The notes under the pieces were generated by a model. That model ran no database searches. It saw only the letters and a program-made list of their open reading frames with translations, and was not told the origin of the DNA. Positions 35,620 through 43,162 of a stretch of 64,000 bases of DNA are shown here, piece by piece. How positions within the stretch are numbered: the stretch's first letter is position 1; each line of letters starts with the position of its first letter. The DNA comes from an uncultured Bacilli bacterium. Its GTDB lineage: Bacteria; Bacillota_I; Bacilli_A; RF39; UBA660. The position numbers and the translations under genes are program-made. The stretch lies in the NCBI GenBank assembly GCA_934167485.1, contig CAKPKL010000007.1, positions 13,411-77,410 on the forward strand, read 5' to 3'.

Positions 35620-36405
35620 ATGAAAACTATAATACCTTTTAAAAAAGATGTTATTTTTAAAACTAATTTAAGCGAGATTACAAGTATTTCTTTAGAACAC
35701 ACTCTAACTATAAAGGATGACTTTGTCAAAGGAGAATTTATAATAAGTGGTGAATATAAAGTAAGTGATAAAAGTACTTCAGTGGAACCATTTAATTTAA
35801 ATTTACCATTTTCTATAGCTATAGATGAAAAATATGATACACAAAAGGCAACTATAGATATTGATGATTTTTATTATGAAATTATAAATAATAATGTACT
35901 TAATATTTCTATAGATGTACTTGTAGATAAGTTACAAGAACACCAATTAATAGATATAGAACCACCTGTTGATGTAACACCAGTAAGGGATATTATTGAA
36001 GCAGAAGAAGTAAAAGAAAAAGAAGAAGATTCAATTAGAACTAGTGTAGAAGCAAAAAAAGAAGATTCAATTAAGGCTAGTGTAGAAGAAGAAAAAAGAT
36101 GTATAGATGAAAGTGAAAAAGAAGACTATAATAAAAAACGAGAGGATGATAGTATGAATGATGTAAAGGATAGAGATGGAGTAGAACTAGTAGAAGAAAA
36201 AATTAATTCTTTATTTAATCAATTTTCAAAAGATAGTGAGGTTTATGTAACTTATAATGTATTTATATTAAGAGATGGAGATTCTATCGATAGTATAATG
36301 GAAAAATATAATATATCTCTTGATGAATTAAAAAAATATAATGATTTAAATAATTTAAAAATAGGTGATAAAATAATTATTCCAAATACTTATGAAAGAG
36401 ATTAG
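35620..36405 (+). CDS. SpoVID-like LysM protein
   Basis: The N-terminal 110 residues form a strand-rich domain like the start of SpoVID/SafA-type spore coat morphogenetic proteins (SLEHTLTIKDDFVKGEFIISG). A long Glu/Lys-rich linker (about 125-205) includes near-repeats of EDSIRTSVEAKK. The C-terminus is one LysM peptidoglycan-binding motif (VFILRDGDSIDSIMEKYNIS and DLNNLKIGDKIIIP). The gene sits 5' of a YsxE-like gene and near yabG-veg, the same gene families clustered in Bacillus. A role in spore coat or cortex assembly is a family-based inference. Confidence 0.7.
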   Translation: MKTIIPFKKDVIFKTNLSEITSISLEHTLTIKDDFVKGEFIISGEYKVSDKSTSVEPFNLNLPFSIAIDEKYDTQKATIDIDDFYYEIINNNVLNISIDVLVDKLQEHQLIDIEPPVDVTPVRDIIEAEEVKEKEEDSIRTSVEAKKEDSIKASVEEEKRCIDESEKEDYNKKREDDSMNDVKDRDGVELVEEKINSLFNQFSKDSEVYVTYNVFILRDGDSIDSIMEKYNISLDELKKYNDLNNLKIGDKIIIPNTYERD

Positions 36406-37276
36406 TGAATTATTAAAACAAGAGGATATAAGAGCGCTCGGTTACCAAAAACAAGGAAATGTAGTAATAGCTGACACTAATATAGGAAAATTAGTTGTAA
36501 AAAAAAATAATAATAAAGATTATATATATGACTATTTAAATACTAGAAATTTTTCGTATTATCCTGAGATAATAAAAGAAAATAATTATGTTATTTCTAG
36601 ATATATAGAAGATGTAAATATACCAAAAGATCAAAAAATATTTGATTTAGTAGATTTAGTATCACTTATGCATAGTAAAACTACTCATTATAAAAAAGTA
36701 AGTGAAGATGAATATAAAAAGATATATGAAGATCTGTCTAATAATTATGAATATTTATACGAGTATTATACAGATATTATAAATATAATTGATGATAAAG
36801 TATTTATGAGTCCTAGTGAATATTTATTAGCTAGAAATATTAGTTTTATATTTAAATCTATTGAACAAGGAAAATCTTATATAGATAAATGGTTTAAAGA
36901 AGTAGAAGGATTAGATAAAATGAGAGTATCTATAGTACATAATAATTTAGATTTATCTCATTATATAAGAAATAATAAAGATTATTTAATTAGTTGGGAT
37001 AAATCAAAAATAGATATTCCTATATTTGATTTATACAATTTATATAATAACCATTTTCTAGATTTTGATTTTTTTGAATTATTAAAAGAGTATGAAAGTA
37101 AATATCCATTAAAATCATTTGAAAGAGATTTATTGTTTATATTAATTACAATGCCAAATAAAATAGAATTTAATGATACAGAGTTTAACATGTGTATAAA
37201 AATAAGTAATGAAATAGATAAACTATATAAAAGTAATTCAATAATAGAAGAATATAAAAAATCTATCAAAAAATAG
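36392..37276 (+). CDS. YsxE/CotS-like spore coat protein (kinase-like fold)
   Basis: The start overlaps the LysM gene by 14 bp. The 294-aa protein looks like the aminoglycoside phosphotransferase/CotS family: early strands KLVVKKNNNKDYIY, the HNNLDLSHYI catalytic-loop-like motif (about 178-187) in place of HGDLHxxN, and ISWDKSKIDIPIFDLYNLY in place of the IDWE/D metal motif. Those motifs are partly altered, so it may not be an active kinase. In Bacillus, spoVID is followed by ysxE, which supports the assignment. Confidence 0.7.
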   Translation: MKEISELLKQEDIRALGYQKQGNVVIADTNIGKLVVKKNNNKDYIYDYLNTRNFSYYPEIIKENNYVISRYIEDVNIPKDQKIFDLVDLVSLMHSKTTHYKKVSEDEYKKIYEDLSNNYEYLYEYYTDIINIIDDKVFMSPSEYLLARNISFIFKSIEQGKSYIDKWFKEVEGLDKMRVSIVHNNLDLSHYIRNNKDYLISWDKSKIDIPIFDLYNLYNNHFLDFDFFELLKEYESKYPLKSFERDLLFILITMPNKIEFNDTEFNMCIKISNEIDKLYKSNSIIEEYKKSIKK

Positions 37277-37282
37277 ATTTTT

Positions 37283-37456
37283 TTACCATAGAATTCTAAA
37301 GAAAGAAAAAAATATAAAAGCTAGAAATAAGAAAATTAAGAAAAAATTAAATCTAGTAAAAATAAATATAGTAAGTATAAATTGATAAAATAGAAGAAAA
37401 CTAAAAAATATTAAAATTAACCACCATAACCCTCTACCACGACACCATCTTCTCAT
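37283..37456 (-). CDS. Small Arg/Trp-start hydrophobic protein (57 aa)
   Basis: ATG at 37456 follows TAGGTGAT with normal spacing. The product begins MRRWCRGRGLWW and then contains two membrane-length hydrophobic stretches rich in Phe, Leu and Ile, ending FFRILW. It is too short for standard gene calling. It is the only ORF in this 230-bp gap. It may be a small membrane protein; the function is unknown. Confidence 0.45.
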   Translation of the reverse strand: MRRWCRGRGLWWLILIFFSFLLFYQFILTIFIFTRFNFFLIFLFLAFIFFSFFRILW

Positions 37457-37505
37457 ATAATCACCTAATATATTTTATTAATATAAATAAATTAATTAAA
37501 TTATA

Positions 37506-37991
37506 TTAGACTATATTATTTATAAATTTTGCTTTTTCACTTATTAAAATAGAGTTCTTATCAATTTCTTTAAATATACTACTAACATCATTAATTTCTT
37601 TTCTTTTTAACAATACTAGTATTATAGATAATTTATTATTTTCTTCAATAATAGTTACATTTTTAAATTTACTTAATTTTTTCCTTATTTCATCTTCATA
37701 AATTTGCTTTACAATTCCTATTAAAACAACGTTCCCTAAAGCTATTTTTTCTTCTATAATGCTTCCTAAATAAGAACCACATAAAGATCCCAAACAAAAG
37801 AAAACAATTTTTAATAAATCTTTATTTATATCAATAATTACAATACCTGTAACAAGAATCCATACAAGAGCAATCAATCCTTGTAGTAAAGCTCCTATTT
37901 TTTTCTTTCCATTAGCAACTAATATTAATCTTAAAGTAGATAGAGCATTTTCAATAATTTTAGAAAAAAATATAGCTAAATAAATAAACAT
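37506..37991 (-). CDS. DUF2179/DUF5698 membrane protein (UPF0316/YebE-like)
   Basis: Three N-terminal membrane helices carry ENALSTLRLILVANGKK and GSLCGSYLGSIIEEKIALGN, hallmarks of the UPF0316 family. A C-terminal cytosolic domain (about 95-155) with LKRKEINDV follows the DUF2179 pattern. Homologues are found widely in Firmicutes, without an assigned function. Transcribed alone; AGGTGATTA precedes the start. Confidence 0.82.
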   Translation of the reverse strand: MFIYLAIFFSKIIENALSTLRLILVANGKKKIGALLQGLIALVWILVTGIVIIDINKDLLKIVFFCLGSLCGSYLGSIIEEKIALGNVVLIGIVKQIYEDEIRKKLSKFKNVTIIEENNKLSIILVLLKRKEINDVSSIFKEIDKNSILISEKAKFINNIV

Positions 37992-38092
37992 ATAATCACC
38001 TTTTATTATTTTTTGTTCTATTATAAAATATTATTCATATAAAAAAATGTTCTAAAAAAATAAAAAAAGAATAAAATTAATTGGTGATATAT

Positions 38093-38872
38093 ATGGATAT
38101 AAGAGAAGGAGATTATGTAACAAGAATATCTCATAAACATGATATGGTATTTAAAGTAATTAGTATTACTGATGATATTTGTTATTTAAAGGGCGCTAAT
38201 GTAAGATTATATGCTGATAGTAATATAGATGATTTAGTTAAAATTGATTATAAAGAATCTGATGATAATGAAGAGGTAGAGAGATTAAAAGATTCAACAA
38301 CACTTGATAGAGATGATTATTTTTATTTACCAGGTAAAATATTACATATAGATGGTGATGAAGATTATTTGGGTAGATGTTTAAAATACTACAGTAAAAT
38401 AAATTTAATGGCTATGGGAATATGTGAGAATGAAAATAATGTATCTTCTAATATAAGAGAATATTTAGAAGAGTATAATCCTAATATATTGGTAATAACT
38501 GGACATGATGCCTTTTATGATAAAAAGGGAAGCAAAGATAATATTAATAATTATAAAAATAGTAAAAATTTTGTAAGTGCGATAAAAGAGGCAAGAAAAT
38601 TTGAAAAAAGTCATGATAAATTAATAATTATAGCAGGGGCATGTCAATCAGATTATGAGGAATTAATAAGAGCAGGAGCTAATTTTGCTTCTAGTCCTAA
38701 GAGAATAAATATTCATGCTCTAGATCCTGCAATTATTGCAAGTCGTATGAGTTTATCTGATATAAATAAAGACATAGATTTAAAAAATATAATAGAAAGT
38801 ACTAAATATGGAAAAGAGGGAATAGGTGGTATTATTACAAAAGGAACAATGTATATGGGGTATCCAAGATGA
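38093..38872 (+). CDS. yabG: Sporulation-specific protease YabG
   Basis: YabG processes spore coat proteins. The ATG at 38093 follows GGTGATAT. Family segments are KILHIDGDEDYLGRC, NILVITGHDAFYDKK, SKNFVSAIKEARKFEKSHDKLIIIAGACQSDYEELIRAGANFASSP and IHALDPA. Residues of the cysteine-protease-like core (GHDA and GACQSDYE) are present. Length 259 aa is near the normal 290. The stop overlaps veg by 4 bp, the same gene pair as in Bacillus, and it is good evidence that the lineage makes spores or did so recently. Confidence 0.93.
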   Translation: MDIREGDYVTRISHKHDMVFKVISITDDICYLKGANVRLYADSNIDDLVKIDYKESDDNEEVERLKDSTTLDRDDYFYLPGKILHIDGDEDYLGRCLKYYSKINLMAMGICENENNVSSNIREYLEEYNPNILVITGHDAFYDKKGSKDNINNYKNSKNFVSAIKEARKFEKSHDKLIIIAGACQSDYEELIRAGANFASSPKRINIHALDPAIIASRMSLSDINKDIDLKNIIESTKYGKEGIGGIITKGTMYMGYPR

Positions 38873-39078
38873 CAATATCTAAAGTAAAAAAAGATTTATT
38901 AGAACATATGGGTGATATAGTTTCTATAAAATATAATTTAGGTAGAAATAAATATGAAGAATATGAAGCAAAAATAAAAGAATTATATGATTATATATTC
39001 TTGGTAGATACTGATTATGGTGTAAAATCTTTTTCATATATAGATGTAATAACAAAAGTAATAAGAATTGACTATTAA
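38869..39078 (+). CDS. veg: Veg protein
   Basis: The 69-aa product begins TISKVKKDLLEHMGDIVSIKYNLGRNKYEEYEAKIKELY, matching the Veg family (small SH3-like fold), and continues FSYIDVITKVIRI. In Bacillus subtilis Veg influences biofilm matrix production. It overlaps yabG by 4 bp and is followed by tmRNA. Confidence 0.9.
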   Translation: MTISKVKKDLLEHMGDIVSIKYNLGRNKYEEYEAKIKELYDYIFLVDTDYGVKSFSYIDVITKVIRIDY

Positions 39079-39106
39079 CAAAATTAATGTTATAATTCTT
39101 TTACAT

Positions 39107-39449
39107 GGGGCCGTCTAGTTTCGACGGGTATGTTTGAGCTTTAATTGCAAGTCGTAAGGTAATGCGATAAATTCCAAAAATAAATAACTGGAAACAGAAA
39201 TCAATTAGCTTTCGCTTAATATAATTTAGAAGGCACTCTAATAAATTTTTTCCTATGAAATTTATATAGGGTTCGATTAAGTAGGATATATTATTGTGAT
39301 GTCTATAAGCAATAATGAATTTTATAGACTTATCTTAAAATTGTTTGTTGATTAACGTATTTTAAGAGAAATTTAGTAATCAACTAAACTTGTAGATGTT
39401 ATTGTGTTAATGTATTCGGACATGGGTGCGATTCCCATCGGCTCCACCA
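39107..39449 (+). ncRNA. ssrA: tmRNA
   Basis: The 5' end GGGGCCGTCTAGTTTCGACGGG and 3' end CATGGGTGCGATTCCCATCGGCTCCACCA show the tRNA-like domain, including the T-loop GTGCGATTC and encoded CCA. The length of about 343 nt is typical. The tag frame after AATAACT reads GGA AAC AGA AAT CAA TTA GCT TTC GCT TAA, so the predicted tag is (A)GNRNQLAFA, ending Ala-Phe-Ala rather than the more usual Leu-Ala-Ala. It rescues ribosomes stalled on broken mRNAs together with SmpB. Confidence 0.97.
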
Positions 39450-39611
39450 TTAATAAATTTGTTCGAACTATTCGGACTTAATACAAATAAAAAAAACTTA
39501 CCAAAATTTCTTTTTTATTCTATTGTTAGGATGTAAGCAAGAAAAATTACATATAATAAAAAAGAAAATACTCGACTTTGTGATGATGAGTACTTACCTA
39601 AATAATTAGTT

Positions 39612-39651
39612 CAGTACTTAATCTATTGCAGGTTGAGTGCTTTTTTATATA
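39612..39651 (+). terminator. Terminator downstream of tmRNA
   Basis: AGTACTTAATCT and AGGTTGAGTGCT pair around ATTGC with several G-U pairs, followed by TTTTTT. The 39450-39611 gap also holds a GTTCGAA/TTCGGAC hairpin. Confidence 0.6.
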
Positions 39652-39710
39652 GTTTTTAGTATTTAAATTTGTATATAAAATAATCTATCTTTTAATAAAT
39701 ATAATATATT

Positions 39711-40088
39711 ATGGAAGATAAATTAGATAGAATAAAAAAAATAAATATAGAAAATTTTATTTGGGTTATATATATTGGAATAATAATACTTAGTTGGTAT
39801 GCTAATAGTAAAGAGAAAAAATTTATATTATTTGATGATCAAAAAAGTAAAAAAGAATACCAAAACTTGATGATATTTATTTTTTCAATTTTAATTGTTG
39901 TATACTATTATTATACTAAAGATAGTTATGATGATATAAGTAAATTAAATGTGGAAGATACTAATAAGAAGGTAGCGCTAACATATGCATCTTTTATAGG
40001 CTCATTATTAATTTTAATAAGTGGAGCTATATTTTTAATTATAGCCATATTAGATGATAACATAGATACAGAACTTGCATTTAATTGA
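39711..40088 (+). CDS. Three-helix membrane protein, unknown function (125 aa)
   Basis: Three hydrophobic segments are visible (about 17-33, 52-66 and 94-115), separated by charged loops. The ATG lies within a few bases of a TATAAT-like -10, and no Shine-Dalgarno sequence is seen, so the message may be leaderless. No family is recognised. Confidence 0.6.
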   Translation: MEDKLDRIKKINIENFIWVIYIGIIILSWYANSKEKKFILFDDQKSKKEYQNLMIFIFSILIVVYYYYTKDSYDDISKLNVEDTNKKVALTYASFIGSLLILISGAIFLIIAILDDNIDTELAFN

Positions 40089-40124
40089 TTTTAGTGTTAT
40101 AGTACTATCTATTGGAGGTATAAT

Positions 40125-40730
40125 ATGTCTTATTGTAGTGAATGTACTTATTTAAATTTAAATTCTTGTGATGATTACGGTAGATTTTGGTGTGAAAAAA
40201 AACTTGAAAGACATTCAGCAACTGAGCTTGAATGTGATAGATTTTGTCGTGCTTATTCAAGAAGTTCAAGTGAAGCAAACAGTGCTTATAACTATTCTAA
40301 AGATAATTCTAGTAGTGGAGGATGTTATTTAACTACTGTTATGTGTGATATTTTAAAAATGCCTGATAAAAATTACTATCTTAATACATTAAGAGTATGG
40401 AGAGATAATACATTACATAATGATGAAACTTATAAACCATTATTAGTTGAATATGATGTAGTTGGACCAAAACTTGCTGAACATTTAAAAGACGATCCAA
40501 TAAAGTATCAAATAGCTGCAACTACATTTTTTAGTTATATTAAACCTATTTGTGGTTTAATTAAGGAAAATAAAAATGCTGAAGCTGTACAAAAATATGT
40601 AGATATGACAAATAAATTTAAACTTATATATAATATAGATAGTAGTATGATAAATCAAAAACTAATAGAGAATGCTGATATTGAAAAATCAGGTCATGGT
40701 AAATATATAGTAAAAAAATTAACTTATTAA
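40125..40730 (+). CDS. Conserved hypothetical Cys-rich protein with CFI-box-like core (201 aa)
   Basis: The ATG follows TGGAGGTATAAT. Residues 1-45 hold six cysteines (CSECTYLN, CDDYGRFWCEKK, CDRFCRA) that could bind metal. A Ser-rich linker follows, then GGCYLTTVMCDILKMPD, close to the CFI-box pattern seen in several uncharacterised proteins, and a helical C-terminal part. Homologues occur in gut Firmicutes; the function is not known. Confidence 0.65.
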   Translation: MSYCSECTYLNLNSCDDYGRFWCEKKLERHSATELECDRFCRAYSRSSSEANSAYNYSKDNSSSGGCYLTTVMCDILKMPDKNYYLNTLRVWRDNTLHNDETYKPLLVEYDVVGPKLAEHLKDDPIKYQIAATTFFSYIKPICGLIKENKNAEAVQKYVDMTNKFKLIYNIDSSMINQKLIENADIEKSGHGKYIVKKLTY

Positions 40731-40790
40731 TTTATTTTAATAAGTTTTTTTGATACAATAAAAGTGTCAATAATTATGATGGAGGTTTTT

Positions 40791-41666
40791 ATGGGAGTAG
40801 AAGATAAATTAATTGATTTACATACACATACTTGTTATTCTGATGGTGAATTGAGTCCTTATGATTTAATAAGTAAAGCTATAGATAGTAATATAGGTGT
40901 TATAGCAATTACAGATCACGATACAATAGAAGGATTAAAAGTATTAAAAAATGATATAAAAGCACAACAATTAATAAAGAACAATATTAGGTTAATAAAT
41001 GGAATAGAACTTTCAGCAAAGTTTTCAATAGGTAAAATGCATATATTAGGTTTAGGAATAGATATAACTAATAAAAAACTAAATGAAAAAATGATTGAGT
41101 TAAAAAATAATAGTTTACAATCAGTATTATCGATAATGGAACAAATAAAAAGAGATTATAATATTGTATTTGGATATGAAGATATAAAAAATATGATTTG
41201 TTCTAATCATAACTTGGGTAGACCAGATTTAGCTAAATTATGTGTTAAATATGGATATGCGACAAGCATCAAGGATGCATTTGATAAATATCTAATAGAT
41301 GCACATAATAAGATAACTAAATTTCGTAAAGGAATAGATTATGAGGAATGTATAGATATAATAAAAGGTAGTGGGGGAGTACCAGTTTTAGCGCATCCTA
41401 AATCATTAAATTTAACAGAAAAAGAATTTTTATTACAATTAAAAAGAATGATTAATTATGGTTTAGAAGGTATAGAGGTATATCATTCTAGTTTTTCTTG
41501 TGATGATATTTTATATTATAAAGATATAGCTAAGACTTATAACTTATTAGAAAGTTGTGGCAGTGATTATCATGGCATGACAGTTAAACCTAATATAGAA
41601 TTAGGGACTGGTAAGAATAATAACATAAAAATAAAAAAATTAGAAATATTAAATAAAATAAAATAA
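40791..41666 (+). CDS. PHP-domain phosphoesterase
   Basis: ATG 40791 follows GGAGGTTTTT; an earlier in-frame ATG lacks a ribosome-binding site. The PHP metal motifs are DLHTHTCYSDGELSP (residues about 8-22), TDHDTIEGL, GIELSAK, GRPDLAKL, PVLAHPK and GSDYHGM. This is the layout of YciV/RNase AM-like nucleotide phosphoesterases acting on 3',5'-nucleoside bisphosphates or short RNAs. Length of 291 aa fits. Monocistronic with a terminator. Confidence 0.9.
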   Translation: MGVEDKLIDLHTHTCYSDGELSPYDLISKAIDSNIGVIAITDHDTIEGLKVLKNDIKAQQLIKNNIRLINGIELSAKFSIGKMHILGLGIDITNKKLNEKMIELKNNSLQSVLSIMEQIKRDYNIVFGYEDIKNMICSNHNLGRPDLAKLCVKYGYATSIKDAFDKYLIDAHNKITKFRKGIDYEECIDIIKGSGGVPVLAHPKSLNLTEKEFLLQLKRMINYGLEGIEVYHSSFSCDDILYYKDIAKTYNLLESCGSDYHGMTVKPNIELGTGKNNNIKIKKLEILNKIK

Positions 41667-41670
41667 AATA

Positions 41671-41702
41671 AAAAGTTTTAACTGAATGCTAAAACTTTTT
41701 TA
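41671..41702. terminator. Bidirectional terminator
   Basis: AAAAGTTTTA and TAAAACTTTT pair around ACTGAATGC, with T residues on both strands. It serves the PHP gene and the convergent XRE gene. Confidence 0.8.
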
Positions 41703-42065
41703 TTTATCTAAATTAAGTTTAAGTGCTAACTGCTTTATGTTTTCACCCGTTTTGTCTTTATCTTTTATCATTTTTAAGCTTTCAAGTAAATCATTATCTA
41801 ATAAATAATATAGTAAATCTGTTGGGATATTTAATCTATCTTTGCAAAAAGCATCCATTATTTCTTTTTGTTCTATTTCAGTTAATAATATATTTTTAAT
41901 AATTTTATTTATAACTGTCATTGTTACTTTTCTATTATTATTTTCTAAATCTGAAATATAAACAATACTAAGTTCAACTTTTGATGCAAATTGTCTAACA
42001 GTTAAATTTCTAGTAGCTCTAATTCTTTTTAAAATTTGCCCAAATTCTAATTTTTCATTATTCAT
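41700..42065 (-). CDS. XRE-family transcriptional regulator (121 aa)
   Basis: Residues 8-65 form a canonical XRE domain (FGQILKRIRATRNLTVRQFA, SIVYISDLENNNRKV). The C-terminal half is helical (FCKDRLNIPTDLLYYLLDNDL) and ends QLALKLNLDK. The start is preceded by AAGGAAGATTT. It stands alone between two convergent regions. No target can be seen. Confidence 0.85.
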   Translation of the reverse strand: MNNEKLEFGQILKRIRATRNLTVRQFASKVELSIVYISDLENNNRKVTMTVINKIIKNILLTEIEQKEIMDAFCKDRLNIPTDLLYYLLDNDLLESLKMIKDKDKTGENIKQLALKLNLDK

Positions 42066-42169
42066 ATTAAATCTTCCTTTTTGTTCTATATTTTAACATT
42101 TATATGAGATTCTTTCAATATTTAATTAAAAAAAATAAAAAGGAAGCAAGATATTTTGCTTCATAAACT

Positions 42170-42586
42170 TTAATTTATTATAGATTTTATTAAATTTACA
42201 AATTCATTATTTGTTAAATCGGTTGCTTCAATAAAAAATTTATAATTATTATTTTCGAAAAATGCTTGTTTTTCATTTGTATTATCAACACTAAATAATA
42301 GAATTTCTTTATCATTTATAATTGATGATTTAAATTCATTTTTATCTGGTAATAAACAACTTAATATATATTCTTCTTTAGTAAATGTAATTTCAATATG
42401 CTTTGTAGTTTCTTCATTTGTGCTATAAATAAGTACATATTGCCATAATTTAGAATAATTTGTATCATTTATATTTTCTTTCTCATATATTTCAAAAGAT
42501 CTTTCTAATATATAATTTTTTGGGATACTTAGATTATTAACAAATTTAAATTCAATTGTTAAATCTTTATCAACAAGCTTTACCAC
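42170..42586 (-). CDS. Anti-sigma factor C-terminal domain (DUF4367-like), probably truncated
   Basis: The 138-aa product is a strand-rich domain with YSKLWQYVLIYSTNEE, ILLFSVDNTNEKQAFFENN, YKFFIEATDLTNNEFVNLIKSI, the typical ending of DUF4367 anti-sigma domains. Complete proteins have an N-terminal cytosolic part and a membrane helix, absent here. A sigma-factor remnant lies immediately upstream on the same strand, supporting a decayed sigma/anti-sigma operon. The start overlaps a GGTGGTAAAG ribosome-binding site, so a truncated protein may still be made. Confidence 0.5.
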   Translation of the reverse strand: MVKLVDKDLTIEFKFVNNLSIPKNYILERSFEIYEKENINDTNYSKLWQYVLIYSTNEETTKHIEITFTKEEYILSCLLPDKNEFKSSIINDKEILLFSVDNTNEKQAFFENNNYKFFIEATDLTNNEFVNLIKSIIN

Positions 42587-42604
42587 CTATATCTAAATTT
42601 TGTT

Positions 42605-42818
42605 TTAAATTACCATTATTAATGATAATATTGTCATCTTTTTTACATAAGATTCGCTTATTTTTAATTCTTGTGATATGTATTTTATTTTAAGTCCTAA
42701 TACATAATATAAATAAAATATTTTAGGTATATTTTGATTCTTTTTAGATTTTATGTATTTCCAAATTAAATCATATTCTTCATCTTTAATAATTAAATTT
42801 CTAATATAATTTTATCAT
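42605..42818 (-). pseudogene. Sigma-70 region 4 remnant
   Basis: On the minus strand an open stretch of about 65 codons reads DEEYDLIWKYIKSKKNQNIP, IFYLYYVLGLKIKYIS, QELKISESYVKK. The last part has the form of a sigma factor region 4 helix-turn-helix. No start codon is present, and after SESYVKK the sequence degenerates. It is directly upstream of the anti-sigma-like gene. I read this as the last traces of an ECF-like sigma factor gene. Confidence 0.5.
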
Positions 42819-42872
42819 ATATTTATTTTATAATAACAAAAAAACTAACATTGTTGTTAGTTATTCTCAATT

Positions 42873-42946
42873 TGGAGGGCCTAGTCGGATTTGAACCAAC
42901 GATCAGGGAGTTGCAGTCCCATGCCTTACCACTTGGCTATAGACCC
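42873..42946 (-). tRNA. tRNA-Cys (GCA)
   Basis: The minus strand gives GGGTCTATAGCCAAGTGGTA, an anticodon stem-loop GGGACTGCAACTCCC with anticodon GCA, the T-arm GTTGGTTCAAATCCGAC and a 3' end TAGGCCC-T-CCA. The acceptor pairs GGGTCTA with TAGGCCC with one G-U pair. Discriminator U73 is the identity base of tRNA-Cys. Confidence 0.95.
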
Positions 42947-43162
42947 AAAAATTAATTACATACATAATATTACACTAAATAAATTATTTTGTCAATTAAT
43001 TAATATATTTATAGTAAAATTTATGAAAAAAATATAAAAATATGATTATGTTTTTTTTGTGAAAGTTATTGACAAAAATTTTAAATTACTATATATATAA
43101 ATAAGTGCTTACATAAAAATAATTTTTTTTTAATGTTTGTATATAATATATGAGGTGATAAA

